DNA of 64,000 bases from Ophiostoma sp. CBS 140.51 (GCA_029298735.1 JANSLP010000049.1:1-64000), one strand, 5' to 3'; positions 1-12,555 are shown, counted from the first letter of the stretch. Numbers and translations: made by a program. The notes: generated by a model from the sequence alone, not told the origin.

Positions 1-777
1 CTATATAATATTTTATACCTGGAACCAAATATAATTAAAGTGAAATAGTTACGTAAGGTATACTCTGTTTAATGTTGAAGTAGAAAGATATAAACATTAT
101 AAGAAGCGTTGTATGGCCATGTCTCTAAGAAAGGCCGATCGCAACTGCAAGGTCGGCGTGGGGAAGTTGGGGGTGCCCCTTCACTGGCCAATTGGATAAT
201 CTTCTATGACTAAAACGACCATCGAGTTCCACACGAGACGAACGCCCAGCATTACGACGCCGACAGATTGAATACCAACGAGGGGGGTTAAGCAAGTCCA
301 CATGACACGACGAGAAACATACAATGGCTGGAGTAGAACAACAAACATATTTCTTCTGACAACAGACATGCCTGGCGTGGGGGGGGGAGCGTGGGTTGGC
401 GGTCAGGTAGTGATGTACTTGCACGATGCTATCCAAGACGCCGACTTAAACATACGTTGGTTACTGAGATACGGGCGGCCAAGGCACCGAGAGAGGCGGT
501 AAAGGCTACGAAGATGGAGGCTTAGAAGCGGATTTGAATGTTGAGTGAAACCGTGTATATAAGGGGACACAATACCCGATGACGGCGACGTCGAAGAACT
601 GCATTTATAGAGCCACGCCTGATCTGATAGCAGTGCGAAACATACATTCGACGACAGACTGCAAATCAAACCAGAAAAGGTTGCTGGTGAGGAAAGAATA
701 AAAAAAGACCCAAAACAACAAAAACCAAGACACACAGCCTCACCAACACCGTCTCACGACACGCACCCGGCGAGACT
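1..777. other. Upstream region, no gene seen
   Basis: No reading frame here resembles a protein family. The last 200 bases are A/C-rich and look like the promoter and 5' leader of the PLP-enzyme gene that starts at 778. The tail of a gene lying mostly outside the window cannot be excluded at the left edge. Confidence 0.5.
556..563 (+). promoter_or_regulatory. TATA-like box upstream of PLP-enzyme gene
   Basis: TATATAAG lies about 215 bases before the ATG at 778 in an otherwise mixed-composition stretch. Position and sequence fit a fungal TATA element, but no transcription start is known. Confidence 0.35.
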
Positions 778-2892
778 ATGACATCCCAATCACACAACGG
801 TGTTGCCGATACCCTTTCGAATCGAGAGGTCGGAGAATGTATCCGTGGCATCAGTTCTGTCTTCAGGATCCTTCACTCTCCCGTGGGACCAGTCCATCCC
901 GACATCCGGTCCGAGTACGACAAGGCCGTCGGCGAGGCTGCCCTGGAAGGGTTTTGTCTTTGTCCAAATTCGATCATTGACATGGAGCGTCGCATAGCGT
1001 TCAACACCCACGTGTACCAAGAGTGGATTCGAAACGGCGTCCCCATATACAAAGGCACTGCATTGCCCGGTATTTCGTTTGTAGAGGCAACAGGTTCGTT
1101 CCAAGTCGACGCTCCCGGGCGTGGGACACTCGCTATCGACAACTATATCGACAAGGCCGGCCTCCAGTGCATTCTGAGATCACTCATCAGTGTCGCACTG
1201 AACGAAGCGGTCAAGCACCACCTCACAGAGGGGGGCGACGAGCGCCTGCACCTCCAGCCGACAAGAGGCCGAAGCCATGTTGAGAATAGAGGCAACAAGT
1301 ACTACTGCCCTCCACACCCCGTACCGCAGGCCACCGTCGTACGTGGTTCATGCACCTGCTCGCCACCTTCACGCCTCGGTTTCGATGCAGCACAGAAGTG
1401 TCTTTACGCATTGTGGGATGGGGTTACCTCGGCAGAAGATGCATTTGCCGATATACGACGCCGTATTTCAAAGGCCCTTGGAATAAAGTCTTCACACCAT
1501 GCCATTCTGCATCCGTCAGGCACCGACGCCGAGTTCACGGCATTATTGGCCGGACTCAACCAAGCGCGCAACCTTGGGTGTTCCAGGGTCGTAAATATCG
1601 TGGTGGGCACCAGAGAGGTTGGCTCAAACACAGCCATGGCAGCTGGTGGCAAACATTTTAGCAAGCACGTCCCTGTTAGCTCAGTTGCTGACCCTGAAGA
1701 AGAAACGGTACGGGGCAGCGGCATGCTCCCACTCGTGGCAGTCAGTGGAGGAGAACTTGAAGATGGGATTAGTGTGGTTGAACTTGCAGCCAGAACGGAT
1801 GATGGCTCCATGGTGCCGGACTTCGACGCCCTCGTTGTTCAAACAATGACAGACACAACCCGCTCTTGCAAGTTAGGTGGCAAAGCCCGGCCCTTTTTCG
1901 TTGTTCACGTTGTGGATGGCTCGAAGCTTGGATCGCACATAACAAGCCGATCTCTGGTCGAGAAGGTCCGCTGTCAATACAGAGACCACGTACTGTTTGT
2001 GCTGGATGCATGTCAGGCAAGGACAAGCACAGAGGAGCTGGACTGGTACTTGTCGCGCAACGCGGTTGTGTTAGTTACAGCCAGTAAGTTCTACGGCGCG
2101 CCCGGATTTTGTGCCGCAGCATTGGTGCCAGACGACACAGCCGTAGCCGGGCTCTTTGTTGGCACAAAACCGGCCAACCCAACGCTGCGGCAAGCCATGG
2201 CAGCCCACAACCTAGGCAAATATCTCACCAAGCTGGAGGTTCCGCCTGAGTTTGAAGCTTTGCGAGGATCACTTCCCGCCGGACCGGCAAACGTGGGGCT
2301 CCTGCTCCGATGGTCGTGTGGTGTGTTCGAAATAGAGCGATTTGCAAGAGCGGGGCAGAGAGGCCGAGAGGCAATTGCTCACTGGGTCGACGGCGTGCGG
2401 ACCGTGATTCGTAGCAAAAGACCGCACTTCCAGCTCCTGCGAGAGACCGGGCTGGAAAAGGACGATGCCGTACCGTTTCCTGTTGCGGAAACATTTGTGG
2501 CCGGCGTCAACTCCATTGTCAGCTTCGCCGTTTTTATGGAGATGGAGGAAAGAGTAGACGACTCGGCCACAGGGCTATGCCCGCTGCCTGCCGCAGATCT
2601 GCGCCAGTTCCACAAGTGGCTGACAATGGACTTGTCTGGCATGTTGCCAGAAGCGGCAACTGACGACGAGCGCCAGATGGCGAAATTGAGTTGCTTCATT
2701 GGCCAGCCTGTGGACCTTGGCGACTTTGGAGTGCTTCGGCTCGCCATGGGTGCATCATTAGCCAGTGACCTGGCGGAGGGTAGTCGGCATCTCGACGATG
2801 TGCTTGCAGATGATGGCAGAGTGCTGGACAAAATCTTGCTGGCCAAAAAGTACTGGAGCGTGCTCTGTGCTGGCGACGTAGGAAGGCTATAG
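778..2892 (+). CDS. PLP-dependent fold-type-I enzyme (aminotransferase/desulfurase-like), uncharacterised
   Basis: Single-exon frame of 704 residues. The C-terminal two thirds look like a fold-type-I PLP enzyme. SGTDAE at residues 247-252 resembles the cofactor-phosphate loop. DACQ at 410-413 resembles the aspartate pairing with the pyridine nitrogen. SKFYGAPG around K437 looks like the Schiff-base lysine segment of class-V aminotransferases and cysteine desulfurases. Roughly the first 160 residues match nothing I recognise, and the protein is longer than a typical 400-450-residue class-V enzyme. No signal peptide or membrane segment is evident. The ATG at 778 follows an A/C-rich leader, and no earlier in-frame ATG is apparent. 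Substrate and pathway are unknown; an amine- or sulfur-transfer or decarboxylation role is possible but not demonstrated. The lack of introns contrasts with most neighbours. Confidence 0.75.
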   Translation: MTSQSHNGVADTLSNREVGECIRGISSVFRILHSPVGPVHPDIRSEYDKAVGEAALEGFCLCPNSIIDMERRIAFNTHVYQEWIRNGVPIYKGTALPGISFVEATGSFQVDAPGRGTLAIDNYIDKAGLQCILRSLISVALNEAVKHHLTEGGDERLHLQPTRGRSHVENRGNKYYCPPHPVPQATVVRGSCTCSPPSRLGFDAAQKCLYALWDGVTSAEDAFADIRRRISKALGIKSSHHAILHPSGTDAEFTALLAGLNQARNLGCSRVVNIVVGTREVGSNTAMAAGGKHFSKHVPVSSVADPEEETVRGSGMLPLVAVSGGELEDGISVVELAARTDDGSMVPDFDALVVQTMTDTTRSCKLGGKARPFFVVHVVDGSKLGSHITSRSLVEKVRCQYRDHVLFVLDACQARTSTEELDWYLSRNAVVLVTASKFYGAPGFCAAALVPDDTAVAGLFVGTKPANPTLRQAMAAHNLGKYLTKLEVPPEFEALRGSLPAGPANVGLLLRWSCGVFEIERFARAGQRGREAIAHWVDGVRTVIRSKRPHFQLLRETGLEKDDAVPFPVAETFVAGVNSIVSFAVFMEMEERVDDSATGLCPLPAADLRQFHKWLTMDLSGMLPEAATDDERQMAKLSCFIGQPVDLGDFGVLRLAMGASLASDLAEGSRHLDDVLADDGRVLDKILLAKKYWSVLCAGDVGRL

Positions 2893-5515
2893 GTTCAATG
2901 GCTTGCTGGATCACGCCCTAGGCTGACGGCCGTTGAATTGTTTATTTCCCGCAGTTTGTATTTTTGGGCGGGCCCGGTCTGATATGTATATATCGCAACC
3001 ACCACGAGTCTTTCCGTAGATCTCTAGAGCATTGCGGATGGCACAAGTGTCGGCTGGCAGACTCTATCTGTTGGTTAGCCGTGATAGAAACAGATGACTG
3101 GCATTAAAAGTAATTAAGCAGCTTAAAGTGAGTATATCGACTGGGCCTTTCGTTGTCTGTAAAGGGAGGGGGTGTACGGACGCTGGCACATGGGTTATCC
3201 GGAGCCCACGCAGCCTTACAGCACTTGTGTATGCTCCTCTGCGTTCCCACAAGCAATGCGTCGTAGGATCTGGAAGGTTGATGCCAGTCGCCCCTGACAC
3301 GGAGCCTGCAACAAGCTATTGGCTAACCTGGCCCGTTCCGACGATGAGGTAATTACTGTGTAATTAGCGTGACCCGAACAAGCCTGTGGACAGGAAGATG
3401 CACAGTCTCGACAGTCTTTCAAAGGGCAGGATATGATGTGTGCGTGGCTTGATGTGAGCGTATACTATAGCTTGTTCGACAGCTTGTAGGATAGCTTGTT
3501 TGACAGCTTGTTGGACATGTATGGCAATTTTGGAATTTCGTTTCTCGATGCTCTTGGAAATTAGTGGAGGTGGCCACCAGCGGTATAGTGCAGATTTATT
3601 GAAAACTAAAGCGTCATTTTGGACGGCAAGCTATCTTGCATCTTATAGCACAGAGAAGGAATAGGACTCGCAGGGGCTTGTGTAGTCACGCGTGCTATTT
3701 ATTTAAAGCTGGTAACATTTCAATGGCGAAGGAGAGGGAGGACGACACTGCTCCGTGTTAAAACACCCGAGTACTCTCTGAGTAAAGGCAGAGGCGCTGC
3801 GTGTAATAATGTCGGAAACAGGGAATGAAGCAGGCGCAAAGAAAATGGCGTATTCTCTGATCTTATCCTTATGAGTGAGGCAAGATTCAAAGAGTTAGAC
3901 GTGGTAAATGTACAAGAAGACTAAGAAGAGGCACCGTCGATGTGAAACTTGACAAAAAAGGCTACTTTCAGGGTCTCATTAACGACATACTTCGTTTTGT
4001 CACAGAGCTATCGGACAGAGCACGTGTCGAGTGAGATGTATCTTATGAGGTGCCGTGAAAGTCTCGAGGTTCAGAGCATAGGTTACTTTGTATGTAGAGA
4101 GAGACCTCGAGAGCTTTTGCTGACTCTATTTTTCTGGGACAACGGTATGGCAAGCTAGCTGGATTTAAACACGGTGACATATTGATGGGGGTATTACACG
4201 CGGGCGGCGAGCACTGCGCAACATACTCATATTTATTTGTATCTGGTCCGTCATAAAAAAACATAAAATTGGACTTTCCCTGTTGAGCAGTCGGTGGTGA
4301 CATTGCCCTCCTTGTCCTTCGCTGGATAAGCCTTTGAGGCATACCACGTGATGCAAGAAACAGCATGGGTTGCTCACATTGGCATATTCCCCCTGTAGTA
4401 TCTTACGAGTAGCCGCTGGGGTGCTCACCCTGTCTCACACGCAACTGGCCAAAACTTTGGACGGGATCGTGGAAGGGATGAGGTTATTACAGAAGAATCA
4501 GCTAGTATTTCGGTTTCTTTACGACTTACTGAAGTACGACGCACAAAGATCCGTTGTACTCCGTCCACATGGATAATAATACATTATTCGATATTTAAGT
4601 GCGGCACTTGGGCTCTGGACTCTGAACCCTGAACACGCTGCATGTAGAAAAGGGACGAAAAGTGTTAGTGAGCAAGACCCACCGGAGGTTGGCGGCTAGG
4701 CCATGAAGACCGTGCACCGCTAATTCCCTTTTACCTTTGTCCTAAATGCTAATATTCTGCGCGTGCTCCTCCTTCTGGCGCCGTCGACTCCGTACTCCGT
4801 AAAATACTTTGGACGAGCTGGCAAGACGCAATGCGATCGGACCGCACACACAATCACCCACGCATCGCCGCATACGCAAACGCACACTGACTCCCATCAA
4901 CGACATCGGCGACAACGGCGACAGCGAAAGTGCAGCGCGGATACGGACACCAAGGGCTGACCTCCTCAGGCTCTGCATCCTACTTAGGCAGTTCTCCGCG
5001 CCAACTCTTTTGTCCCCCCCTTAATATCCTGCTCCTCGACTCGACCCTCCCCCCGTCGCAACACCACGAAGGACTGCCTTCACGTTCTGTCAGTTGTTTA
5101 GACAGCCGTACCAACGTTCCCTGACTCCGCCGTACGAAGGACAACATCTGGCTGTATTTGTCTTTTATCCCAATCTGCGTCCTCAGTACCCTCACTAGCC
5201 GCCGATCCCGGCCACACATATCATCCCCCTCTCTCCCTTCTTTCGCTCAGGATCAACGTTCTCAAGGCTATCGGCGGGATACGCCGTGTTGACCAAACCC
5301 GGTTTTGGACCCCCAAGTGTCTACGATCTTCGCCACGTTTCTTCGGACCCCCCCCCCTCTCACTGCGACCTGCAGAGGCCGTGCCTTCACCCTATGATCG
5401 CCTCGATTAATAAACTGCCGACTCTTTCTGGTGACTGTTTGACAAGAGCCCACCTTTTGACCTCGAGGGAGCGTCGGCCAAGGCCCCGTTCTTGGCCTGC
5501 GTACCGCGTCTCTCG
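2893..5515. other. Intergenic region, no gene seen
   Basis: About 2.6 kb without a credible coding region; the open frames are short and lack family resemblance. It holds a 24-bp tandem duplication at 3468-3515 and one intergenic TACTCCGTA motif at 4793-4801. From about 4980 the sequence becomes C/T-rich, as in the 5' leaders of filamentous fungi, and probably includes the promoter and leader of the Zds1-like gene. Confidence 0.6.
3468..3515. repeat. 24-bp tandem duplication (2 copies)
   Basis: Two adjacent 24-base units, both starting TAGCTTGTT, differ at two positions. Each unit is itself built of two related half-units containing AGCTTGT, so it may be a decayed 12-bp repeat. Confidence 0.7.
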
Positions 5516-8500
5516 ATGATGGTACGTTTCTGACCCTTTCGATGCTCTGTTCTTCTCCTCGGCCAGAGTGTCGTTGCCTCCGCGCGGCAATGTGCTTATG
5601 CATATCGACATCTGCCAGCACGCCGTCGCGTCCTTGTCCACGCTTGCATATAGACTGACCATGTATGCTTAATGACTCTTATAGACCTCATCTCGCCTCC
5701 GCGACACTGGCGAGAGCTTCTCAAACCGGCGCGGCCATGCCAGCCAGTTGTCGATCTCGGACCCGAGCCACCACGTCACAGAGGCTATAGGGACACTTTA
5801 CGGCGATAGTGATGACGACTCCGCCCATGACTCCCGGCGAGATAGCCGCCCTCTGAGCTTTATTGCGTCTCCATATGGCGGGGAACAGTTGCAAAAGCCG
5901 ATTTCGCACCAAATATCACACCAGCTACCGACGCTGGAAGTACCTGTCGTCACAGATGGGCGCCAGACGATACTACGTACCATGTCTGATATAACGCCCA
6001 CCACAGACAACTCATCGTTGAATGCGAATAACGGCGGGCTCAGGAAGTCACAGACACTGCCCATCAGCAAGCCAACTGAAAAGGGCAGCCCTCCTTTTGA
6101 ATCATTTCTTCCGGCACTGCAGCCGCCGTCGCCGCTTTCTCCAACTTTATCACTTCGCGATGTTCAGAACGACTCTCAAAAAGCCTCTCAATTCCCCCTC
6201 ACCAACATCGACAACCCCAACGACATTGCACAAGAGCTTAGCAACCTACAGGCCCTGCGCCGCATGTCCATGGATGTAGGAAACTCGGCTGACCCGGACC
6301 TAATTCCTTTTCAAGGCTTGTCTTTGATGGCCATGCCATCCATAGCGCCATCTGGGGAGGACGATGAAGGTGACATCTCAAGACTTCTATGGGTTCCTGC
6401 AAAAGTCCACCCAGAACTTGCCCCAGACCAGTTCAGGAACTTTCTGGAGAAACGTGTCCAATCAATCAAAAGGCGATCGGGGGACTCGCTACTTTCCACC
6501 GATAGCCAACAGTCAAGAGGGGACGGAGGTGGGCTGGGGCGGAAGAAATCTATGCTGTCCCGACAGATCGATAACAGAAACACCGAGGTTAAACCGGGGA
6601 GCAGTGATGGCCACAGCGAGAGTGCCAGTGGAAACTGGCACTTGCAGAGAAAAATTTCACAAGGCAGCGCCATTCACAGCACCTCTGAGCTGAACTTGAA
6701 CGAATTTGTGAACGACCCCAGCATGATTGTTCAAAGACTGGCCCTGGACACCCAGAGGCAGACAGATGGGCTAGAAAGGTCCAGTCTCGACGACGACAAA
6801 CCAATCCTGCCCGTTGCAAGCATGGGCCTTCGAAGATCCACACGGACGACGTATCGCAAGGGCGGTAGCTTACGGTCTGGTGACCGGGTCCCATTCTCTA
6901 GACGATCCGCCGGACCCCGGCAGACCCGTAGAGATATCGACAGCGACATAGCTGGATCTGCCGGCCCACGACCACCTTCGGGCGTGGACCCTTCTGCGAC
7001 TCTCGATCCCCAACAGGCAAACTCAGAGCCTGTAACACCCGAAAATTTTTCACGGCCCGTTCGGCCTGCGTTGCCGCGGCACCAGCTTCACGCTGAAGAT
7101 GACAAGGGCTTGGTGGATAGACACTCGGAGCTTTCAACTACCGCACCTGGGTCCGATGTACCGCCCTCAAACATGTCAATTCCACCAGACTCTGCACATC
7201 GTGAACTGGCCCCAGGGCCTAGTTTCGAAGATGTGTCGACCGCCTCCCTCGAACCTGAACCAGCAATGTTTGAACAAACTGCTCGCCAGGAGACACAGGT
7301 TTTCCCGAACCGGTCATCATCTCAGCGCAATATGAGCCAGGGCGCAGTTCAGGCGCCGATGACCGATGTGTCACAGCCGCAGCCGAACAATTTTCAGCAA
7401 CAGCAGAGCCAATCACAGCAATCTTGGCAGCAGCCTTCCTCTAAGTCTATTAAACGCCCATCGTTCGGCAGATCCACCCATTCGACTTCCTATACGCCAT
7501 CGTCTTCGGCTGCTGATACCGCAAGCCAGCCATTGAGCAGCATAGCCCACCACCCGTCCGCTCATCCTGGAAGCGGCTCTACACGGACAGACAGTCTCAC
7601 ATTCATTCCAACCCTCCCGTCCGAAGATAGAAAGGCAGACAAAAAGATTCGAGACAAGGAGGAGTCTGAGGGCGGGAAATCGATGGGGTGGAAATGGTTC
7701 AAGAGCGACGAGAGAGAAAAAAAGAAAAAGGGGAAAGAAAAAGACAGGGAAAAAGATCGAGAGAAGGAAGACCAGCCCAAAAAACCACGTCTAAAACCCG
7801 AGCGACCGCAACCGGAGAAAACGCACGACGGAGCGCGATTGGATGTGCTTCAGAGTTCCATCGACAGCCCCAGCCCAAAGGGCAGAGAGAGTCTGCTTCT
7901 TGACCGAGACAGCGCCAGCGGAAAATCCCACGAAGACAAGAAAATTGACACCGGCGGTCGAAAAGCCAACGAGACGAAGAAGGAAAAGGATGGGTTTTTT
8001 GGATCTATCTTTGGCGGATCCCGGCGGAAGGAGAGCAAAGACGGTGGCACTAACAAAGGAAAACAAAGGGTCACATCACCAGAGCCCATACTTCGCCTGC
8101 TCCGCCCGGATGTTGACTACCCCTATACACGATTTCCTATTGTTGAGGAACGTGCCATTTACCGAATGGCTCATATCAAGTTGGCTAACCCGCGGCGCGA
8201 TTTGCGGAGCCAGGTCCTGTTGTCAAACTTCATGTACTCGTATCTCGCAAAAGTACAAGCGATGCACCCACAGCTCAATGTCCCTACTTCACCCCACCAG
8301 AAACGCCAAGAAGAAGAACGAAAACGCCGGGAACAAGAGCAACAGCAGCAGTACCTCGAACAGCAGATGTTGATGCAGCAAGATCGGCAATCACAAGATA
8401 GTGCTGACCAGTACAACTTCGAGTATCACAGGGTAAGCCGTGTTGTTTATAGTCCTTTCATGAGGTAGCTTTGTTCTGTGGGTGACATATACTGATACAC

Positions 8501-8819
8501 GGTGTAGACCAACGGTCAATACGAAGGTTCTGATCAGCACATCAGCGACGATGGATCTATCAACTACATTGACGATGCCCAAATATTTGAATACGACCAC
8601 GGGGGACCCCATGGTGATAGTTCTTCTGGGGGCACCGTCTCGCAAGAACATTCACATCAACACCAGCATCAACAACAGCAACAACAACAAGAACAACACC
8701 GACAAACCCAGGAAAGCGGCCAAGACTACGGAATTGATGCTGTAAACAGGAACGGTCGTGGCTACTATGACTATGGTCACGTTGAAAACGGACAGCACGG
8801 TGAGAGGGATATGTGGTGA
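5516..8819 (+). CDS. ZDS1: Zds1/Zds2-like cell-cycle and polarity regulator
   Basis: Exons: 5516-5521, 5685-8432, 8508-8819; about 1021 residues. The first coding exon is just two in-frame ATGs followed by GTACGT. The acceptor TAG at 5682-5684 restores the frame, giving an N-terminus that runs into HVTEAIGTLYGD. No other in-frame ATG precedes that block, which supports the model. The middle is Ser/Pro/Gln-rich and disordered, with a Lys/Glu-rich stretch near residues 660-700. Residues about 802-860 match the conserved Zds C-terminal domain: RFPIVEERAIYR, HIKLANPRR, LLSNFMYSYL. The tail after the last intron is His/Gln-rich. In yeast, Zds proteins control PP2A-Cdc55, mitotic exit via Cdc14, and polarity; a similar role here is inferred. 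The ATG at 5737 is in another frame and was rejected. Confidence 0.88.
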
Positions 8820-10096
8820 GCGGCTCGATCAACAGCTTTGGGCTGTGTACATGTGGCCCGTTGATACGTTTGTGCATCTTTTTCATGAGGGTAGTGTTGT
8901 TATAGGCATTCCGGAAGGTAGAGCTAAAGTAGATACCTTCTGCCATTTTTAACAGAAAGGGACAGGTCACGCATTTTGGAAGTGAATGTCGTCTTATACT
9001 AGGGCACATCTACAGTCTCTCCCTCGTTACGTTTTCCTTCCTTTTTCTTAGTTTTCTTTCTCCTGCTCTTTGTCACACGCTGAGCACATGTCCCCGCCCC
9101 CCTCCTTTAGTGAAACTGCATTGCCCCCTTCCGTGAATACATTGCTCTACAATCCAATTTAAATAAAGCTTCCCTGCAACATCGTACCTTCTTACATTGG
9201 GTTTTTTTTATTAGAGACATTGTAGGCATATTGCTGTACTTGTTGTTGTGCAAGCGGCCAGTTTAAATCGTATTGTGCCCAAAGTCATTTCTACTTCTGT
9301 GCAGTGACAGGTATGTGTGCTTTTCTTTGTGAGTGCGGTGCTCTCACGAACAACGAGCACGGCGTATTATGGTATTTTGTACCGGGTAAAAACATAGGAT
9401 GGAGTATGAGCATCTCGGGCGTATAGCATACTCTATTATGATGCAAATGTACATCGCATGGTGCCTGTTGGAATAGGCTAGTCCCAATTGAGAAAGGCTC
9501 TACTTTTTTCCTGTTGCGCCTCCCTTTTTCAGCCTCCATCCCTGGTAACTCCCTGGTTGGACAGTGAAAAGGAAATTAAGGTAGAAATCCAGAAAGCAAC
9601 AGCTCCCTTTTTGTCTTCCGCCACCTTCACATTTCACGCAAACCCTCCGCAAGCAAACCACAAAACGCCAACAATTGCCATCGAACTCTTTCTGCCGATT
9701 ACTGCGACAGCTACCAGAAAACGCTGCGCTCTCACTTCGCTACCGGCGACGTCCCATTACCTGCCTCAACACAATACTTTTTTTGCTGTCCGTTTCCACC
9801 AGCTTGCCATAAGCTTCAGAGCTCCGCATCGGCAAATCGAACAAAAAGCTGTGCAGTAGGGAACACCGGACATCACGAAGAAAGCCGCATCGAAAGGCCT
9901 GGTGTCAATCCCCGTCTCTGTATAAAGGAGGTGTCAAGAAAGGAGGTGTTTAGGGAGGAGAATTGAAGCCGCAACTTGGTTACCTGTCTGCCCGGCATTT
10001 TTGGTTGTTGGTTTCGGCCGTCTTCACCCAGCCTGGATCTGAGCCTACGTCTTCATTCAATCTTATCTCTTCATTTCCGACCTCGTGGGAACTGTC
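8820..10096. other. Intergenic region, probable 3' end of zds1 and leader of next gene
   Basis: No coding region is supported. AATAAA (AAATAAAGC) near 9161 could serve the Zds1-like transcript. From about 9480 the sequence is A/C-rich and probably leader or promoter of the phosphoesterase-like gene. A 372-base open frame at 9488-9859 has low-complexity composition and no family resemblance. Confidence 0.5.
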
Positions 10097-12555
10097 ATGG
10101 CATCCGTAAGTCTACCCTGCGCAATCACATTCCCTGGAATTTTTTCGTTTTTGGGTGGTTGTCGCTCTTGCAGGTGGCAATTCATTCTTCCGCTTTCCAC
10201 GCAGTAACTCGACGGTCTCTTGCAAACTGAATGGACCTTGATGCTAATATTTGTTGTGTTTGTTTTAGGCAACCCGTCATTCTTTCCTGGCCCACGGAGG
10301 CGCCAGCGCCGGCGCCAGCTTCTTGCCAAATGGGGCCGCCAGTGCTCCCTCCCCGGCTCTGAGTACGGAGGCGCGCCCGCTTTTGCCCAATCAAGGGCGA
10401 GTTGTACAGACTGGCCCCATCCGAGTTCTTTGTATCGCGGATGTTCGAGGTACGTCGATTGCACGCTGGGTGGTTTTTATAGATTTGCATGTTGCTGGGC
10501 AATTCTAACCCGAGGCATGACAATAGGAAATTTGAGGTCTCTCAACGACCTGGCTAAACAAGCACGCGCCGATTATATTATACACACCGGCGACTTTGGG
10601 TTTTACGATGACACGTCGCTGGAGAGAATCGCAGAGAAGTTAGTTGTCTACCCTGCCCGCCCTCGATTGGGTCTCTTTTTGGCAGTGTCAGTATCTAACC
10701 TGTTTGTAGGACTCTCAAACATGTTGCCCAGTATTCTCCATTGATTTCCGAGCCCGTCAAGAAAGCCATTGCACAGCCTGGCACTGGCTCTTCCGTGAAA
10801 TCCAGATTCCCGCCCCGCGAGCTTCCCCTTTCCGAGTTGTCTCTCCTGTTAAGCGGCGAACTGAAGCTGGATGTACCGGTGTACACTGTTTGGGGTGCAT
10901 GCGAGGATGTTCGAGTTCTCGAGAAATTTCGCTCGCGCGAATACAAGGTCCCGAACCTTCACATCATTGACGAAGCTCAGTCGATGCTTCTCGAAATCGG
11001 CGGCGTGAAGCTTCGCCTCTTGGGCCTTGGCGGTGCTGTTGTTATGCACAAACTTTTCGACAATGGAGAAGGGCGTACGACGATCGCAGGTGGTCAGGGG
11101 ACAATGTGGACAACACTTCTTCAAATGGGTGAGCTGGTGGACACTGCCAATCGCGTATACGATCCTACCGAGACCCGTATTTTCGTGACGCACGCCTCCC
11201 CTGCACGTGAGGGTATCCTGAACCAGCTGTCAGTGACTTTGAAGGCCGATTTCTCCATTTCGGCCGGCCTTCATTTCCGGTACGGCAGCTCTTATAACGA
11301 ATTCAGCGTTAACCCGACTCTCGATCATTACCGTGGGAAACTTGCAGCTAGCAAGGCGTCCTTCAACGACGTCTGGGAGACTGTGAAGAGCGAGGTTGAA
11401 CCCGCTATCCAACAAAACGAGGCCCAGCAGAACCTCCTGAAGAATGCCCTCAGCATCGTGGAGAAAATGCCGACCACGGCAGCTGGTGGAAACCCATTCG
11501 GCGGTTCTGCAGGTGGCCCGCCAGCCCTTGGACAAGTGGACGAAAGTGCATTCAAGAATATGTGGAACTTCAATCTTGCCGATGCTGCATTTGGCTACCT
11601 GGCTCTAGAAATCCAGGATGGGCGCATTGGTACGGAGATGCGTGCTCAAGGTTTCAATTTCTCGCACCGGGGCATGAAGCAACAATCGAATCCATCCCAG
11701 CAGGCTCAAGCACCCGCAACATCGACTGCCTCACCGCCGCCTTCTCAACAGCAGCAACCGGCCGTGTCGATATCGCAGAAGCAACCGCCCTCACAAACCC
11801 CACAGCAGGTTCCGTCTTCCAAGCCTGCCTCCAGCAAGACCGCCAGCGGTTCCGTTCTAGGCTCTACAAAGTCTACTACACCCCAACCGTCATCTACCCC
11901 TGCTCTTAAGGACAATGAGAAGCCTTCGCTTGCTGGTGTGCAAAATGGTACCGTCTCTAGCACAGAACCGACACAACCGCCGGCAACGAGGGCCTCTTCT
12001 ATGGACGTTATTGGCCTGTTTATTATGAATGCACAGTCCGATGACCAGACCAGAGAGCTTTTTGCTAGTGAAGACCTGCCAAAGATCGTGAAGATTGAAA
12101 AGTATGGTCAGACGAACAAGGTTGTCTACTTCAAGACTGCGGAAGAACGTGATGGAGCAATGGCTCGACTGCCAGAGGAGGCAAAGCACCGCACGACCGA
12201 GGATAGGTCGAAACCGCTGGTTAAAATATTTATCCCACGGGAATCAAACAAATCCTTTGGCCGCGATCGTGGGGGCGTAGGCACTTGGGGTAGCAGCAAC
12301 AGGGGCGGTGCAAACACCAGCGGTTCTGGACAGAGCGGCTACCGCAGTGCTGGCGGAGGCACGGGCACAGCGAGTGACAGCGAAGGTGCTGGTCGTCGTG
12401 GCGGTGGAAGTGGCCGTGGCGGCCGGGGAAGTGGCCGTGGCGGAGAAGGTCGTGGACCCCGAGGTCGTGGAGGTCAAAGGACCACGGGGCTAAATAAAGG
12501 TGACGGTGGTAACGGATCCTCGGCTCCTACGCCACCGGCACCCTCTGATTCCTGA
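10097..12555 (+). CDS. Calcineurin-like metallophosphoesterase family protein (DUF2433 type) with RGG tail
   Basis: Exons: 10097-10105, 10269-10449, 10527-10638, 10710-12555; 715 residues. All junctions keep phase and reconstruct IRVLCIADVRGNLRSL and DYIIHTGDFGFYD, which resemble the first metallophosphoesterase motifs (D61; G85-D86). VYTVWGACED stands where the family has GNHE, and FVTHASPAREG supplies a later histidine motif. I place it with the fungal DUF2433 group. Residues about 310-410 are Gln/Ser/Pro-rich. Around 430-500 is a compact segment (VIGLFIMNAQ, VVYFKTAEERDGAM) that looks RRM-like. The C-terminus is rich in RGG/GRGG repeats, typical of RNA-binding proteins. Catalytic activity is uncertain because the GNHE motif is altered. 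A role in RNA metabolism is inferred only from the tail. The first coding exon is three codons. Confidence 0.8.

Noticed and set aside
778..2892. A secondary-metabolite gene cluster around the PLP enzyme
   Set aside because: No synthase, transporter or tailoring enzyme lies nearby; the adjacent gene is a Zds1-type regulator.
9488..9859. 123-codon open frame before the phosphoesterase-like gene
   Set aside because: Low-complexity A/C-rich leader-type sequence; no domain or sensible composition.
9924..9949. AAAGGAGGTGT twice, looking like bacterial ribosome-binding sites
   Set aside because: The genome is eukaryotic, with spliceosomal introns on both sides. This is only an 11-bp direct repeat in a leader.
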